From positions 62,001-126,000 of the IMG/VR virus record IMGVR_UViG_3300021142_000008: 64,000 bases of DNA, one strand, 5' to 3'. Every line of letters starts with the position of its first letter. Position 1 is the first letter of the stretch. Below the pieces are notes generated by a model. That model was not told the origin of the DNA. It saw only the letters and a program-made list of their open reading frames with translations, and did no database searches. Made by a program: the position numbers and the translations under genes. This document shows positions 46,666 to 54,164 of this stretch, in pieces. The stretch comes from a virus.

Positions 46666-46983
46666 TTAAGAGTGAGTTAATGTAGCTGTTACAGCTCCTT
46701 CAAGATTTATACAAGGAGGATGGGTTGGAAAACAATGTATAAGTGTACAAACTTTAGCTTCTAAAGCTATAAGAAAGTCATTAAAACGAGTTTGACTGTT
46801 TATATTCATACAAGAAAGATCTGGTCCTGTATATAATATACAGTTTAAACTTAAAGGTGTACCATCACACCCGGTCACCTGTCCATGTATAGGACAAGGA
46901 ATATAATCATACTTATTTTCCGGTGGACAGTCTCCACATGGATCACAAGGAATAGTTTTTATATCGTTACAGTTACAAGACAT
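46666..46983 (-). CDS. Small Cys-rich appendage protein with C-x-Y-T-G module
   Basis: A 105-aa protein from the ATG at 46983; the frame extends to 47085 but that part overlaps the upstream gene. The N-terminus MSCNCNDIKTIPCDPCGDCP is Cys-dense, a middle segment reads DYIPCPIHG (possibly part of a metal knuckle), and residues of about 56-95 repeat the CILYTGPDLSCMNI module followed by an amphipathic helix with a final Cys. It is the paralogue of the preceding and following appendage genes. Confidence 0.6.
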   Translation of the reverse strand: MSCNCNDIKTIPCDPCGDCPPENKYDYIPCPIHGQVTGCDGTPLSLNCILYTGPDLSCMNINSQTRFNDFLIALEAKVCTLIHCFPTHPPCINLEGAVTATLTHS

Positions 46984-46996
46984 AACTTTATTTATT

Positions 46997-47854
46997 TTAT
47001 GAAGTACAAGGACATTGTGTAATACTAGAAATTGAAGGATCTGTTCTTTTAAGAAGAGGTAAATACATAATAGTTTCTGTACCACCTATTTCACCAGATG
47101 TTCTTATTATAAGAAAACTATTTGTTAAATCAACAGGTGATTTAAAAGAAGCTATAAATGTCCCATTTTGGTTATTTGTTGCTAATGCTATACAAGGTTC
47201 TTTTAATATTGTACTTAAATAAGCATTAGCTTGTATGTATTCATATAGATATACAGATGAACTTATAACAAAATATGAATATCCATTTTCATATATATAA
47301 TCAATATCATTTATTCTAAAACCATGTAAATAAAACTTTTGATATGCAGGAGTTGGTGTATCTAAAAAATCAATTGAAAACTTACAACCATAACAAACAG
47401 GTGTTAGTTTTTCTAATGTAGTAACATCGATACAGTTTGATATTAGTGATCCATTAGCATCTGAACCCACTAATGTATATCCAGTTGGAATAGTATAGAT
47501 TTTTCCAGGAAAAAGTGTTGTCACCATAGTACAACCACCCACACTGTTAGTTAGCACTGTAGCTTCAAGTGTTCTACCATATCCTATTTCTCCTTTATTG
47601 TTTACAGCGTAAGCTCTTACATAATATGTAAAACCAGCTGAAAGACCTGTAAGTGTTATGTTAAACTTACCCACTCCTTTATTAGGACATATAACTCTAT
47701 CATTAGCTATAGTTGGAAAAAAGTTTGTATATGAATAAACCACTCCTTTTTCTACTATTGGTTCAGCAGAGATCAGATTTATACCACCAGTATCTAATGT
47801 ACTAGTGGTTATATTAGAAATCTTTTTAGTATCTATGACTGTTAAACAACTCAT
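46997..47854 (-). CDS. Appendage protein with FN3-like and P-x-GY modules, 285 aa
   Basis: The N-terminal ~110 residues form an FN3-like unit ending in GFTYYVRAYAVNNKGEIGYG. They are followed by the linker module MVTTLFPGKIYTIPTGYTLV, ending NCIDVTTLEKLTPVC, which recurs in the two following genes. The C-terminal ~120 residues are beta-rich and unique (FYLHGFRINDIDYIYENG). It is part of the series of three paralogous genes and is probably a tail-fibre or receptor-binding component. No signal peptide is seen, as expected for a virion protein. Confidence 0.6.
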   Translation of the reverse strand: MSCLTVIDTKKISNITTSTLDTGGINLISAEPIVEKGVVYSYTNFFPTIANDRVICPNKGVGKFNITLTGLSAGFTYYVRAYAVNNKGEIGYGRTLEATVLTNSVGGCTMVTTLFPGKIYTIPTGYTLVGSDANGSLISNCIDVTTLEKLTPVCYGCKFSIDFLDTPTPAYQKFYLHGFRINDIDYIYENGYSYFVISSSVYLYEYIQANAYLSTILKEPCIALATNNQNGTFIASFKSPVDLTNSFLIIRTSGEIGGTETIMYLPLLKRTDPSISSITQCPCTS

Positions 47855-47856
47855 TC

Positions 47857-48315
47857 TTAAACTTTTTTAATCATTAGTGGATCAATACAACTTGATTCAA
47901 GTGTCGTAAGATCTGTGGTAGTTGGCGTAGATATAATCTCAGCTCCTTGTGGAAGAACATATGTCATACCCGCGGGAACACTTACGTTTGTTGTTGTACA
48001 ATTATTTATTTCTAAAGCATTTGTTAAAGTGTTAAAGCTATATTCATTACCATACGTAACGGTTCCACCTGAATCATAAACATAACTTCGTATATAATAA
48101 GTTGTTCCAGATGATAATGATCCTATTGTTTGAGAAAAATAAAATGTTCCTCCACTTCCAGAACTTGTTTGAGTAGTAGGATGAGGTGAAGTACCAATAC
48201 AAAGTCCTTTACTTGTTATAGTTAAAGGATATGGATCACTAATTGAGTAAGCTCCAGATGTTACACTATTATTAGTTATAGTGTTAGGAAGAACTGTTAT
48301 TATTGTTATAGACAT
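47857..48315 (-). CDS. Appendage protein with FN3-like and P-x-GY-type modules, 152 aa
   Basis: Shares with its neighbours an FN3-like unit (GTTYYIRSYVYDSGGTVTYG at about 67-86) and the C-terminal module NVSVPAGMTYVLPQGAEIIS with LTTLESSCIDP. It is shorter than the 285-aa paralogue because it lacks the unique C-terminal beta domain. It is probably an interchangeable tail appendage unit. Confidence 0.6.
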   Translation of the reverse strand: MSITIITVLPNTITNNSVTSGAYSISDPYPLTITSKGLCIGTSPHPTTQTSSGSGGTFYFSQTIGSLSSGTTYYIRSYVYDSGGTVTYGNEYSFNTLTNALEINNCTTTNVSVPAGMTYVLPQGAEIISTPTTTDLTTLESSCIDPLMIKKV

Positions 48316-48325
48316 GTTTATATTT

Positions 48326-48802
48326 TTAGCAATCTATACAACCAGATGGTACATCAGCCATAGAAGTACAACCTGTTAATGTTGTAGGATTATTACCATT
48401 ATAGTTTATTGATACAATCTCATATCCAGGAGGAACAATATATGTACCATTTACAGGAATTGTTTCATCTACATATGTACAAACTATTCCATCACCTACC
48501 GATACACCTGTAAAAAAAGAATATTCAAGTTCTCCATATGTAGGAGTCTCTCCAGATAATACAAAAGATCTAACATAATACTTGGTATTAGCTGTTAAAC
48601 CATTAGCTTGTAAAACATAATCGCTTGAATCTATGGTTCCCCCACCTTGGCTAACAGTTTTATGAGGAGATGTTGGATATACCGGATTTGGTGTTAAACT
48701 CCAACAGATTCCTTTATCTGTAGGGGTTCCACTAAGATTTTTACCACCAGATACAAACGTAGTGGGAGTTATATTATAAGGAGGAATTGTTGTAAAAGGC
48801 AT
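48326..48802 (-). CDS. Appendage protein with FN3-like and P-x-GY modules, 158 aa
   Basis: I place the start at the ATG at 48802, which overlaps the stop of the 457-aa gene (TAATG); a longer frame to 48868 would run into that gene. It contains an FN3-like unit (ANTKYYVRSFVLSGETPTYG) and the C-terminal module VPVNGTYIVPPGYEIVS followed by a CTSM...CIDC ending. It is the third member of the paralogous set. Confidence 0.6.
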   Translation of the reverse strand: MPFTTIPPYNITPTTFVSGGKNLSGTPTDKGICWSLTPNPVYPTSPHKTVSQGGGTIDSSDYVLQANGLTANTKYYVRSFVLSGETPTYGELEYSFFTGVSVGDGIVCTYVDETIPVNGTYIVPPGYEIVSINYNGNNPTTLTGCTSMADVPSGCIDC

Positions 48803-50175
48803 TAGGATGTACAGGTTTGAATAGTTAGAGTTACAGCAGCAGACCCAGTGTTTGTTATAGAACAACATGTATCATTTACATAGTTTATCTCTTTACTAAA
48901 ACAGTTATTACATGTAGATCCATCAGCTGTTAACTGGAAGTTACTCTTAAAAGATACAAGAAGTTTACCAGTGGCAAGTCCACCTATAGGAATAGTAATA
49001 CAACCTGTTGTAGACGTAGGAGCATTACATGTAGCTAATGTTTGTATTATACTTGGCGCGGTTCCACTGTTTGTAACAATGTAAGGATAAGTTACACCAT
49101 TAGTCACTATATGTACAGAAAGTCCATTAGAATCTGTAACAGTGATATCAGTACCTCTATCTACAAACCCAATAGGAATTATAGAAGATCCAAAGTCAAG
49201 AGTAAGTGTTTTAGCTGTAAGATCAAATGATGAGTTAAAGTCTACATTAATACTATCACAAGTCACTTTACAACAGTTGTCTTGTATAAGCTTAACTGCA
49301 GCTCTTACATCACATAGAGCGATCCAAAGATTATTTATAGAATCACCTAATCCAGTTACTGTATTTATCCATCCAGGAAGATTACCTAATTGACCAGTTT
49401 GAGAAAGACTTGGAGAAGTGTTTGACGCACATGATGTTCCTTTAGCTATACCATTTACTATAGCTGTTGTTCCTTTATCAACACTTTGTATAGGACTACT
49501 GTTATCTAGAACACCAATAATTTTACACATTTGTTGTTCTAGTTCTTGAACAACTTGTGCTACAGAAGCTGGTGCGGATAAAGAACTACAAGAACCAAGA
49601 GTTACTGTTTGAGTAGCTAAAAAGTTATTAAGTTGTGTTTGTACTTGATATACATTAGCACTAACAGCTGGTATAGTTGTATTGTTTATAGTATCTATAG
49701 CGTTATAGATCTCATCTATAACATTGTTTGTACTACAATGAGTTCCTAAAACATTTACTAGTTTTGTAGCTATCAAATTGATAGCATCATGATAACTATA
49801 GGTTGTTCCTGTAGTTCCTCCTAAACATGGAGATATACTTACTGGTACAGCTACATCAGGGTTAGCTGGTATCAAATCATGAAGACAAGCTATTTTATCT
49901 CTTAAATACCCCAAGATTCCAATCAGTGTCATGGCAGGAAGAGGCGTAGTGGTACAAAAGCCCACTAAAGCCTGAAGGTCAAAGTCTGTTAAGTCAAGGA
50001 TTGACTTGATGTCACACATCTCTGTCGCCAGTTTGAAAACTACGTCAGATACAGTGTCACCGGTACATAAGTGTATACACGGTAAAGCTGGCCCCTGCCA
50101 TGTCACACAGTTGGAAGTTGTAGGAGAACAACTTTGGTCTGAGGTATTAGATTTAGTAGGTCTAGTGATTCCCAT
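48802..50175 (-). CDS. Cys-rich tail appendage protein, 457 aa
   Basis: First gene of a transcription unit that runs to the terminator at 44310. The N-terminus carries the module CVTWQGPALPCIHL with a following helix ending in Cys (VVFKLATEMC), the same unit found alone in the 87- and 105-aa genes. The middle is helical (IYNAIDTINNTTIPAV; VVQELEQQMCKIIG) and the C-terminal 150 residues are beta-rich with many Thr and paired Cys (CCKVTC, CNNC). It probably forms the base of the appendage set on the tail. It is not an enzyme by any visible motif. Confidence 0.6.
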   Translation of the reverse strand: MGITRPTKSNTSDQSCSPTTSNCVTWQGPALPCIHLCTGDTVSDVVFKLATEMCDIKSILDLTDFDLQALVGFCTTTPLPAMTLIGILGYLRDKIACLHDLIPANPDVAVPVSISPCLGGTTGTTYSYHDAINLIATKLVNVLGTHCSTNNVIDEIYNAIDTINNTTIPAVSANVYQVQTQLNNFLATQTVTLGSCSSLSAPASVAQVVQELEQQMCKIIGVLDNSSPIQSVDKGTTAIVNGIAKGTSCASNTSPSLSQTGQLGNLPGWINTVTGLGDSINNLWIALCDVRAAVKLIQDNCCKVTCDSINVDFNSSFDLTAKTLTLDFGSSIIPIGFVDRGTDITVTDSNGLSVHIVTNGVTYPYIVTNSGTAPSIIQTLATCNAPTSTTGCITIPIGGLATGKLLVSFKSNFQLTADGSTCNNCFSKEINYVNDTCCSITNTGSAAVTLTIQTCTS

Positions 50176-50201
50176 TATTAAGAGTTTAAAAAGATTTAGT
50201 C

Positions 50202-50223
50202 TATACTACAATATACTAAAAAA
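50202..50223 (-). promoter_or_regulatory. Candidate promoter before the appendage operon
   Basis: The minus strand reads TTTTTTAGTATATTGTAGTATA, 27 bases before the ATG of the 457-aa gene and just after a terminator. It is 19/22 identical to the motif at 57929-57950, which sits in the same terminator-then-start setting. Confidence 0.5.
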
Positions 50224-50230
50224 TGTTCTA

Positions 50231-50262
50231 TAAAACAAAAACCACCCCAAAAAGGAGTGGCT
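50231..50262 (-). terminator. Intrinsic terminator after the 135-aa gene
   Basis: The minus strand has CCACTCC (50254-50260) and GGGGTGG (50242-50248) around a TTTTT loop, a 7-bp RNA stem with one G-U pair, followed by TTTTTGTTTT. Confidence 0.75.
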
Positions 50263-50286
50263 TATGATAAAAAAACAAAAAGGTTT

Positions 50287-50694
50287 TTATTCGGGGCTTA
50301 TAAGTCTAAAAAATATATCGTAATGATCACTTGTTTCTATAGAACCAAACTCAAATAGTTTAAAGTGATAAACTTCTATCTCCCTGGTTTGATTGAATAA
50401 CTCATCATGTTCATTTTGAAGTTTTTCTTTACTTTCATCATCTTTTATCTTTAAGCTTTTACCATCTTCAGATATTTTTCCATACTTATGAAATAGTTCA
50501 AGTCTGATCTCTTCCACTCCTTTTTTAATCTCATCTAGTTTTTTAGATAGATCTGAAACCCAATACTTCACTACTATAGGAAGTTTTTGTTGTAAAAGTC
50601 CTTGAAGAAGAATTACTCCCGTATCGTTGCGTACACCTTTTAACTCATTGTCTAAAGAGTATATGTCTTTGATTGATAGTGTTATCTTTTGCAT
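50287..50694 (-). CDS. Hypothetical coiled-coil protein, 135 aa
   Basis: Not recognised. A charged, largely helical protein: residues 55-105 (LSKKLDEIKKGVEEIRLEL; KIKDDESKEKLQNEHDEL) form a predicted coiled coil, and the C-terminus is beta-like. No signal peptide is visible. It has a 50-bp upstream gap with a CTTTACATATC box like that before the metallophosphoesterase gene, and its own terminator, so it may be a separately expressed small gene, possibly a chaperone for the adjoining fibres (inference). Confidence 0.55.
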   Translation of the reverse strand: MQKITLSIKDIYSLDNELKGVRNDTGVILLQGLLQQKLPIVVKYWVSDLSKKLDEIKKGVEEIRLELFHKYGKISEDGKSLKIKDDESKEKLQNEHDELFNQTREIEVYHFKLFEFGSIETSDHYDIFFRLISPE

Positions 50695-50744
50695 GTTGTA
50701 TTTTTTACAAAGATATGTAAAGTCTACTTATATCTCCAAATGTT

Positions 50745-51038
50745 TTATGGAACTATTGGAAAAGGAGCAGGAGCCGGTGGTATATAATCACCTGTAATAG
50801 TTAGGTTTAACTTACCAGCTATCCAGTCCCAAGCATATAGATTGGTCTCATAAGCTGTATACTCACTTCCTGTTATAATAAGATTACCTTGAGCCAAGAG
50901 TCTTTGGTCGCCATCTAATAACGCATAATAAAAAGACGCTTGATTGATTAAGTTATCGTTAAGTACATAAGCATCTAATATGAGAGCTTCCTGTAAAGAT
51001 CCATTGTTCCATATAGGAACTGATTGTATATTTTTCAT
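50745..51038 (-). CDS. Hypothetical protein, 97 aa
   Basis: Not recognised. I choose the ATG at 51038, one base past the stop of the upstream 937-aa gene (TAATATG); the frame stays open to 51110 but that would be a 70-base overlap. The sequence (LQEALILDAYVLNDNLINQAS; DGDQRLLAQGNLIITG) suggests a small beta-rich virion protein, with a Pro-rich C-terminus (PPAPAPFPIVP). It probably belongs with the 937-aa gene. Confidence 0.5.
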   Translation of the reverse strand: MKNIQSVPIWNNGSLQEALILDAYVLNDNLINQASFYYALLDGDQRLLAQGNLIITGSEYTAYETNLYAWDWIAGKLNLTITGDYIPPAPAPFPIVP

Positions 51039-51039
51039 A

Positions 51040-53853
51040 TTACCAGAATAATAGGGTTCTCCAACACTCTTGACCACTGTGTCTTTGTAAATATAAGAAC
51101 TGTAAACCATCTGTTGTGGTTATAATCTCCATACGATTACCTAATAAAACATTACTCATACCATAAGGTATAGTTCCTGATGGTACAAATGCTCTTTTCG
51201 CTAAATCAATATATCTTATCTGACCAACTGAGTTACATATATATATCCTATCTCTTGAGTTAACAGAATCATATGAATAACTATACATAGTACCTGTTGT
51301 AAAAGTTTCTGTTTGAGGGTTTAAGAATATACCATACTCATACATTTCAGTGGATGTATTATACACATCAACAGTGTTTGCAGCTCCACCTCTTGGACTC
51401 CATAGATATCTATCATTACCATTTCCCCAACTCCACAGTAGGTTTATACCAGTACTTCTAGCAGGAACACTATATATGACATATTGAGTGGTGGCATCAG
51501 GAGCTGTTGTTACAATTCCAAATGTTAAACCAGTTGCTGTGTTACCAGATATTAAAGCTTCTTGACCAGAACCTGTACCAGCTATCATTTTAACACGTTT
51601 ACCTATCCACTGACCCACTTTCCAGTTTTTAGTTGAATCAGTAAGAGTTGATGTAGTACCAGTAGCTGTAACTGTTCCAAACGTATCCATTATTTCATAC
51701 CTTGTAGTGGTATCTGGTGTAAACGTTTGAGTGGTAAATGTTAAAGTGGTTGCGTTGTTATCTGTAATACTTAACTCAGCACCAAGACCTGTACCAGCTG
51801 TTATTCTCACTTTATATCCAATCCAAGAACCTGGAACCCAGGCTTTTGATGAATCCACTATGGTTGCAGTTGTACCAGATGTAGCATATCCAAATCCATA
51901 TTGGTTAGTCATAGGAAGTTGGTTATCTCTACCAAAAGCTGATACATCAGTGATTATATATCTACTCGTACCATTCACACCAGCTGTACTAACACCAAAT
52001 GTTATAGTGTTAGATGTATTAGATGTTATTCTTCTGATTGTTGGAGTACCACCACTACCAACTGTTTGTATGTTAAGTAACTTACCTACATGTTCATTTA
52101 CATCCCAGTTTTTACTAGGATCTACTAAAAGAGTGGTTGATTGTGTAGCTGTGGCTACAGCTGTAGCAGTGGCTGTTATAGCTACATCAAACTGTGTTAA
52201 AGCATCACAACCTATGATGGTATATGTAGTATTCCAGGCAGCTTCATTAGCTCCAGCAAAAGTTATACTATCTCCTATCTTAAAGAAATGGTTGATGACT
52301 GTTACAACCAGTCCCACTGTACCAACACTAGAAATATTTATAGTGGCAGCAGATCCTGTACCACCTGTAGTTGCAGATGTACCTGTTGCATATCCTGATC
52401 CAGATCTATATAAAGAAACAGTGAGTATGGCACCAGCTGAACTTACAGTTTCCACTATAACTTTACCATTGGTACCTGTTGTAGAAAGTGTAAGAATATC
52501 TCCCACTTTGTAACCAGATCCAGCAGCTACTGGAGCAGCAGTTACACCTGTTACACCACCTGTATTTCTTGTACCAGATGTTACACCTACAGGAAGAGTA
52601 CCAGATCTTGTAACAGTCATGTTATTAGTAATACCATAGTCATATATACCACTTTGACTCCAAAGATCAGCTTCAGTATGATATTGATACAAAGCTGAAG
52701 AACCATTACCAGCTAAATATATAACGTCTGTGTTAGCAAATATGGAATATGTAGATGTAGCGTCTGGGTTAGTTTCCCATTTAGTAGCCACTTCAAAATA
52801 GTTTGTTCCATTAGCAACTATTCTTCTTTTTTGACCTATACCAGTTCCACCAGTAATTCTTATTTGATAGTTTCTCCATCTATCTTGAACCATTGTTTTA
52901 GTAGAATCAGTTAATGTTCTATTAGCTCCAGCAGAAGCTGTACCTGTTAAGTATGCACCAGCTGTCTCACCTATTTTTTCTAAAGTGATATCTGTACCTA
53001 AGTTGGTACCAAATAAGTTAGTAGGAGTAGGAAGCGTTTTAGTCATCCAAAAATCACTAACTACATCATATGCCAGTAAAGAACTATTCCCCATAACTAC
53101 CCACACTATACCTGTGTTAAGAGTAAATCTTGATGTATTATCAGGTACTGGTGATAAAGTGGCTGATACAGTGAGTGTTTGAGTTGATAAGATGTACATG
53201 GATGGCGCAGCTGTACCTGTTGTTGCAGGAGCTACAGCAAAAACCTGGTCATGAAAAGACTCATATGGTTGATAGTTTGCATCAGAAAAATAAAGAGTGG
53301 TGTTATCATTGTATATAACAGTTCTTTGTTGTGTAACACCAGTACCATAGTTGATTCTACAGTTGTATCCAACCCACTGATTAATCTTCCATTTTTTAGT
53401 AGAATCTGTAAGTAAAGAAGTGGATGATGTAGTAGCTACTCCAGTGTCTATAATGTTCTCACTACCCACACCTGTGATAGTAGTTGTTTGACCTCTACCT
53501 GTACCATCAGTTATCTTAATAGTGGTTCCTGTAGTTAAGTTATGACTTATATATCCTACAGTGATTGTACTAGAAGTTGCTGATAAAACTCTACCTTTAT
53601 AACCACTATACTTTTGATATTGTAGTGATAAATCGTTGGTTGGATTAACTGGTAATGCAGCCAATGTTTGCCAAGAATCAGATATGGTATCATATCTATA
53701 AAAAGCTGCACCTACTAAATAATAGATATATCTATCAAGTCCATCTTCAGATGTAGTCCAGGCTGATATACTTGTAGATGAAGCAGGAGCAAATCTCAAC
53801 CACTCCCATACAGGTTGGTCTACCGTTGTCTTTAGTTTGTTTGTTAAAGCCAT
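51040..53853 (-). CDS. Repeat-rich virion/tail protein, 937 aa
   Basis: Five copies of a ~60-residue repeat at about 145-205, 308-365, 571-635, 664-725 and 733-795. Each reads roughly LTDSTK-x-W, W-x-G, a G-T-G-x-G-Q box, R-x-I...N and a closing Y-x-I. Kelch-like segments lie between (YIYYLVGAAFYRYDTISDSW; VIYLAGNGSSALYQYH). A central Gly/Thr-rich part (about 445-520) is a probable spacer. The product is probably an elongated beta-structured tail fibre or sheath-like decoration. The antisense frame is open over long stretches because of Val/Thr-rich codons. Confidence 0.6.
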   Translation of the reverse strand: MALTNKLKTTVDQPVWEWLRFAPASSTSISAWTTSEDGLDRYIYYLVGAAFYRYDTISDSWQTLAALPVNPTNDLSLQYQKYSGYKGRVLSATSSTITVGYISHNLTTGTTIKITDGTGRGQTTTITGVGSENIIDTGVATTSSTSLLTDSTKKWKINQWVGYNCRINYGTGVTQQRTVIYNDNTTLYFSDANYQPYESFHDQVFAVAPATTGTAAPSMYILSTQTLTVSATLSPVPDNTSRFTLNTGIVWVVMGNSSLLAYDVVSDFWMTKTLPTPTNLFGTNLGTDITLEKIGETAGAYLTGTASAGANRTLTDSTKTMVQDRWRNYQIRITGGTGIGQKRRIVANGTNYFEVATKWETNPDATSTYSIFANTDVIYLAGNGSSALYQYHTEADLWSQSGIYDYGITNNMTVTRSGTLPVGVTSGTRNTGGVTGVTAAPVAAGSGYKVGDILTLSTTGTNGKVIVETVSSAGAILTVSLYRSGSGYATGTSATTGGTGSAATINISSVGTVGLVVTVINHFFKIGDSITFAGANEAAWNTTYTIIGCDALTQFDVAITATATAVATATQSTTLLVDPSKNWDVNEHVGKLLNIQTVGSGGTPTIRRITSNTSNTITFGVSTAGVNGTSRYIITDVSAFGRDNQLPMTNQYGFGYATSGTTATIVDSSKAWVPGSWIGYKVRITAGTGLGAELSITDNNATTLTFTTQTFTPDTTTRYEIMDTFGTVTATGTTSTLTDSTKNWKVGQWIGKRVKMIAGTGSGQEALISGNTATGLTFGIVTTAPDATTQYVIYSVPARSTGINLLWSWGNGNDRYLWSPRGGAANTVDVYNTSTEMYEYGIFLNPQTETFTTGTMYSYSYDSVNSRDRIYICNSVGQIRYIDLAKRAFVPSGTIPYGMSNVLLGNRMEIITTTDGLQFLYLQRHSGQECWRTLLFW

Positions 53854-53868
53854 ATTATTGTTATTATT

Positions 53869-54159
53869 TTATGAAAAGATTAAGTTTGGTCGTATAGCTG
53901 CAGCAAAAAGATTACGTCCCATATCTTGAAAAGTTTGTCTAGGGTCAACACCATTATAACCTGTTGAACTCAAGGCAGTGTTGGTAGTTAAAATACCGTC
54001 AACAACTATACGTTGTCTTTGTTGTCCATCTATTACACTTAGTGATTGTGATAGTTGTAGTAGTCTTCTTAATAGTATAATAGTTTCATCCTGGGCTGGG
54101 TTTATCAGCGTATTACTTGAGTCATTTACCTGAACTACTTTTTGATCTATATAAGCCAT
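53869..54159 (-). CDS. Small virion protein, 96 aa
   Basis: Not recognised by name. Helical N-terminal half (ETIILLRRLLQLSQSLSVID) and a conserved-looking RQTFQDMGRNLFAAAIRPN end. It lies between the fibre gene (54165) and the repeat protein with gaps of 5 and 15 bases, so it is translated with them and is probably a structural adaptor. Confidence 0.5.
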   Translation of the reverse strand: MAYIDQKVVQVNDSSNTLINPAQDETIILLRRLLQLSQSLSVIDGQQRQRIVVDGILTTNTALSSTGYNGVDPRQTFQDMGRNLFAAAIRPNLIFS

Positions 54160-54164
54160 ATTTG

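Noticed and set aside
46666-47085. Longer 139-aa start for the Cys-rich appendage gene
   Set aside because: The extra 34 residues overlap the end of the upstream gene; the ATG at 46983 begins MSCNCND like its paralogue MSCGCHD.
51731-52513. 260-aa rightward ORF opposite the repeat protein
   Set aside because: Antisense of Thr/Gly-rich repeats gives Val/Pro-rich open frames; no motif or start context.
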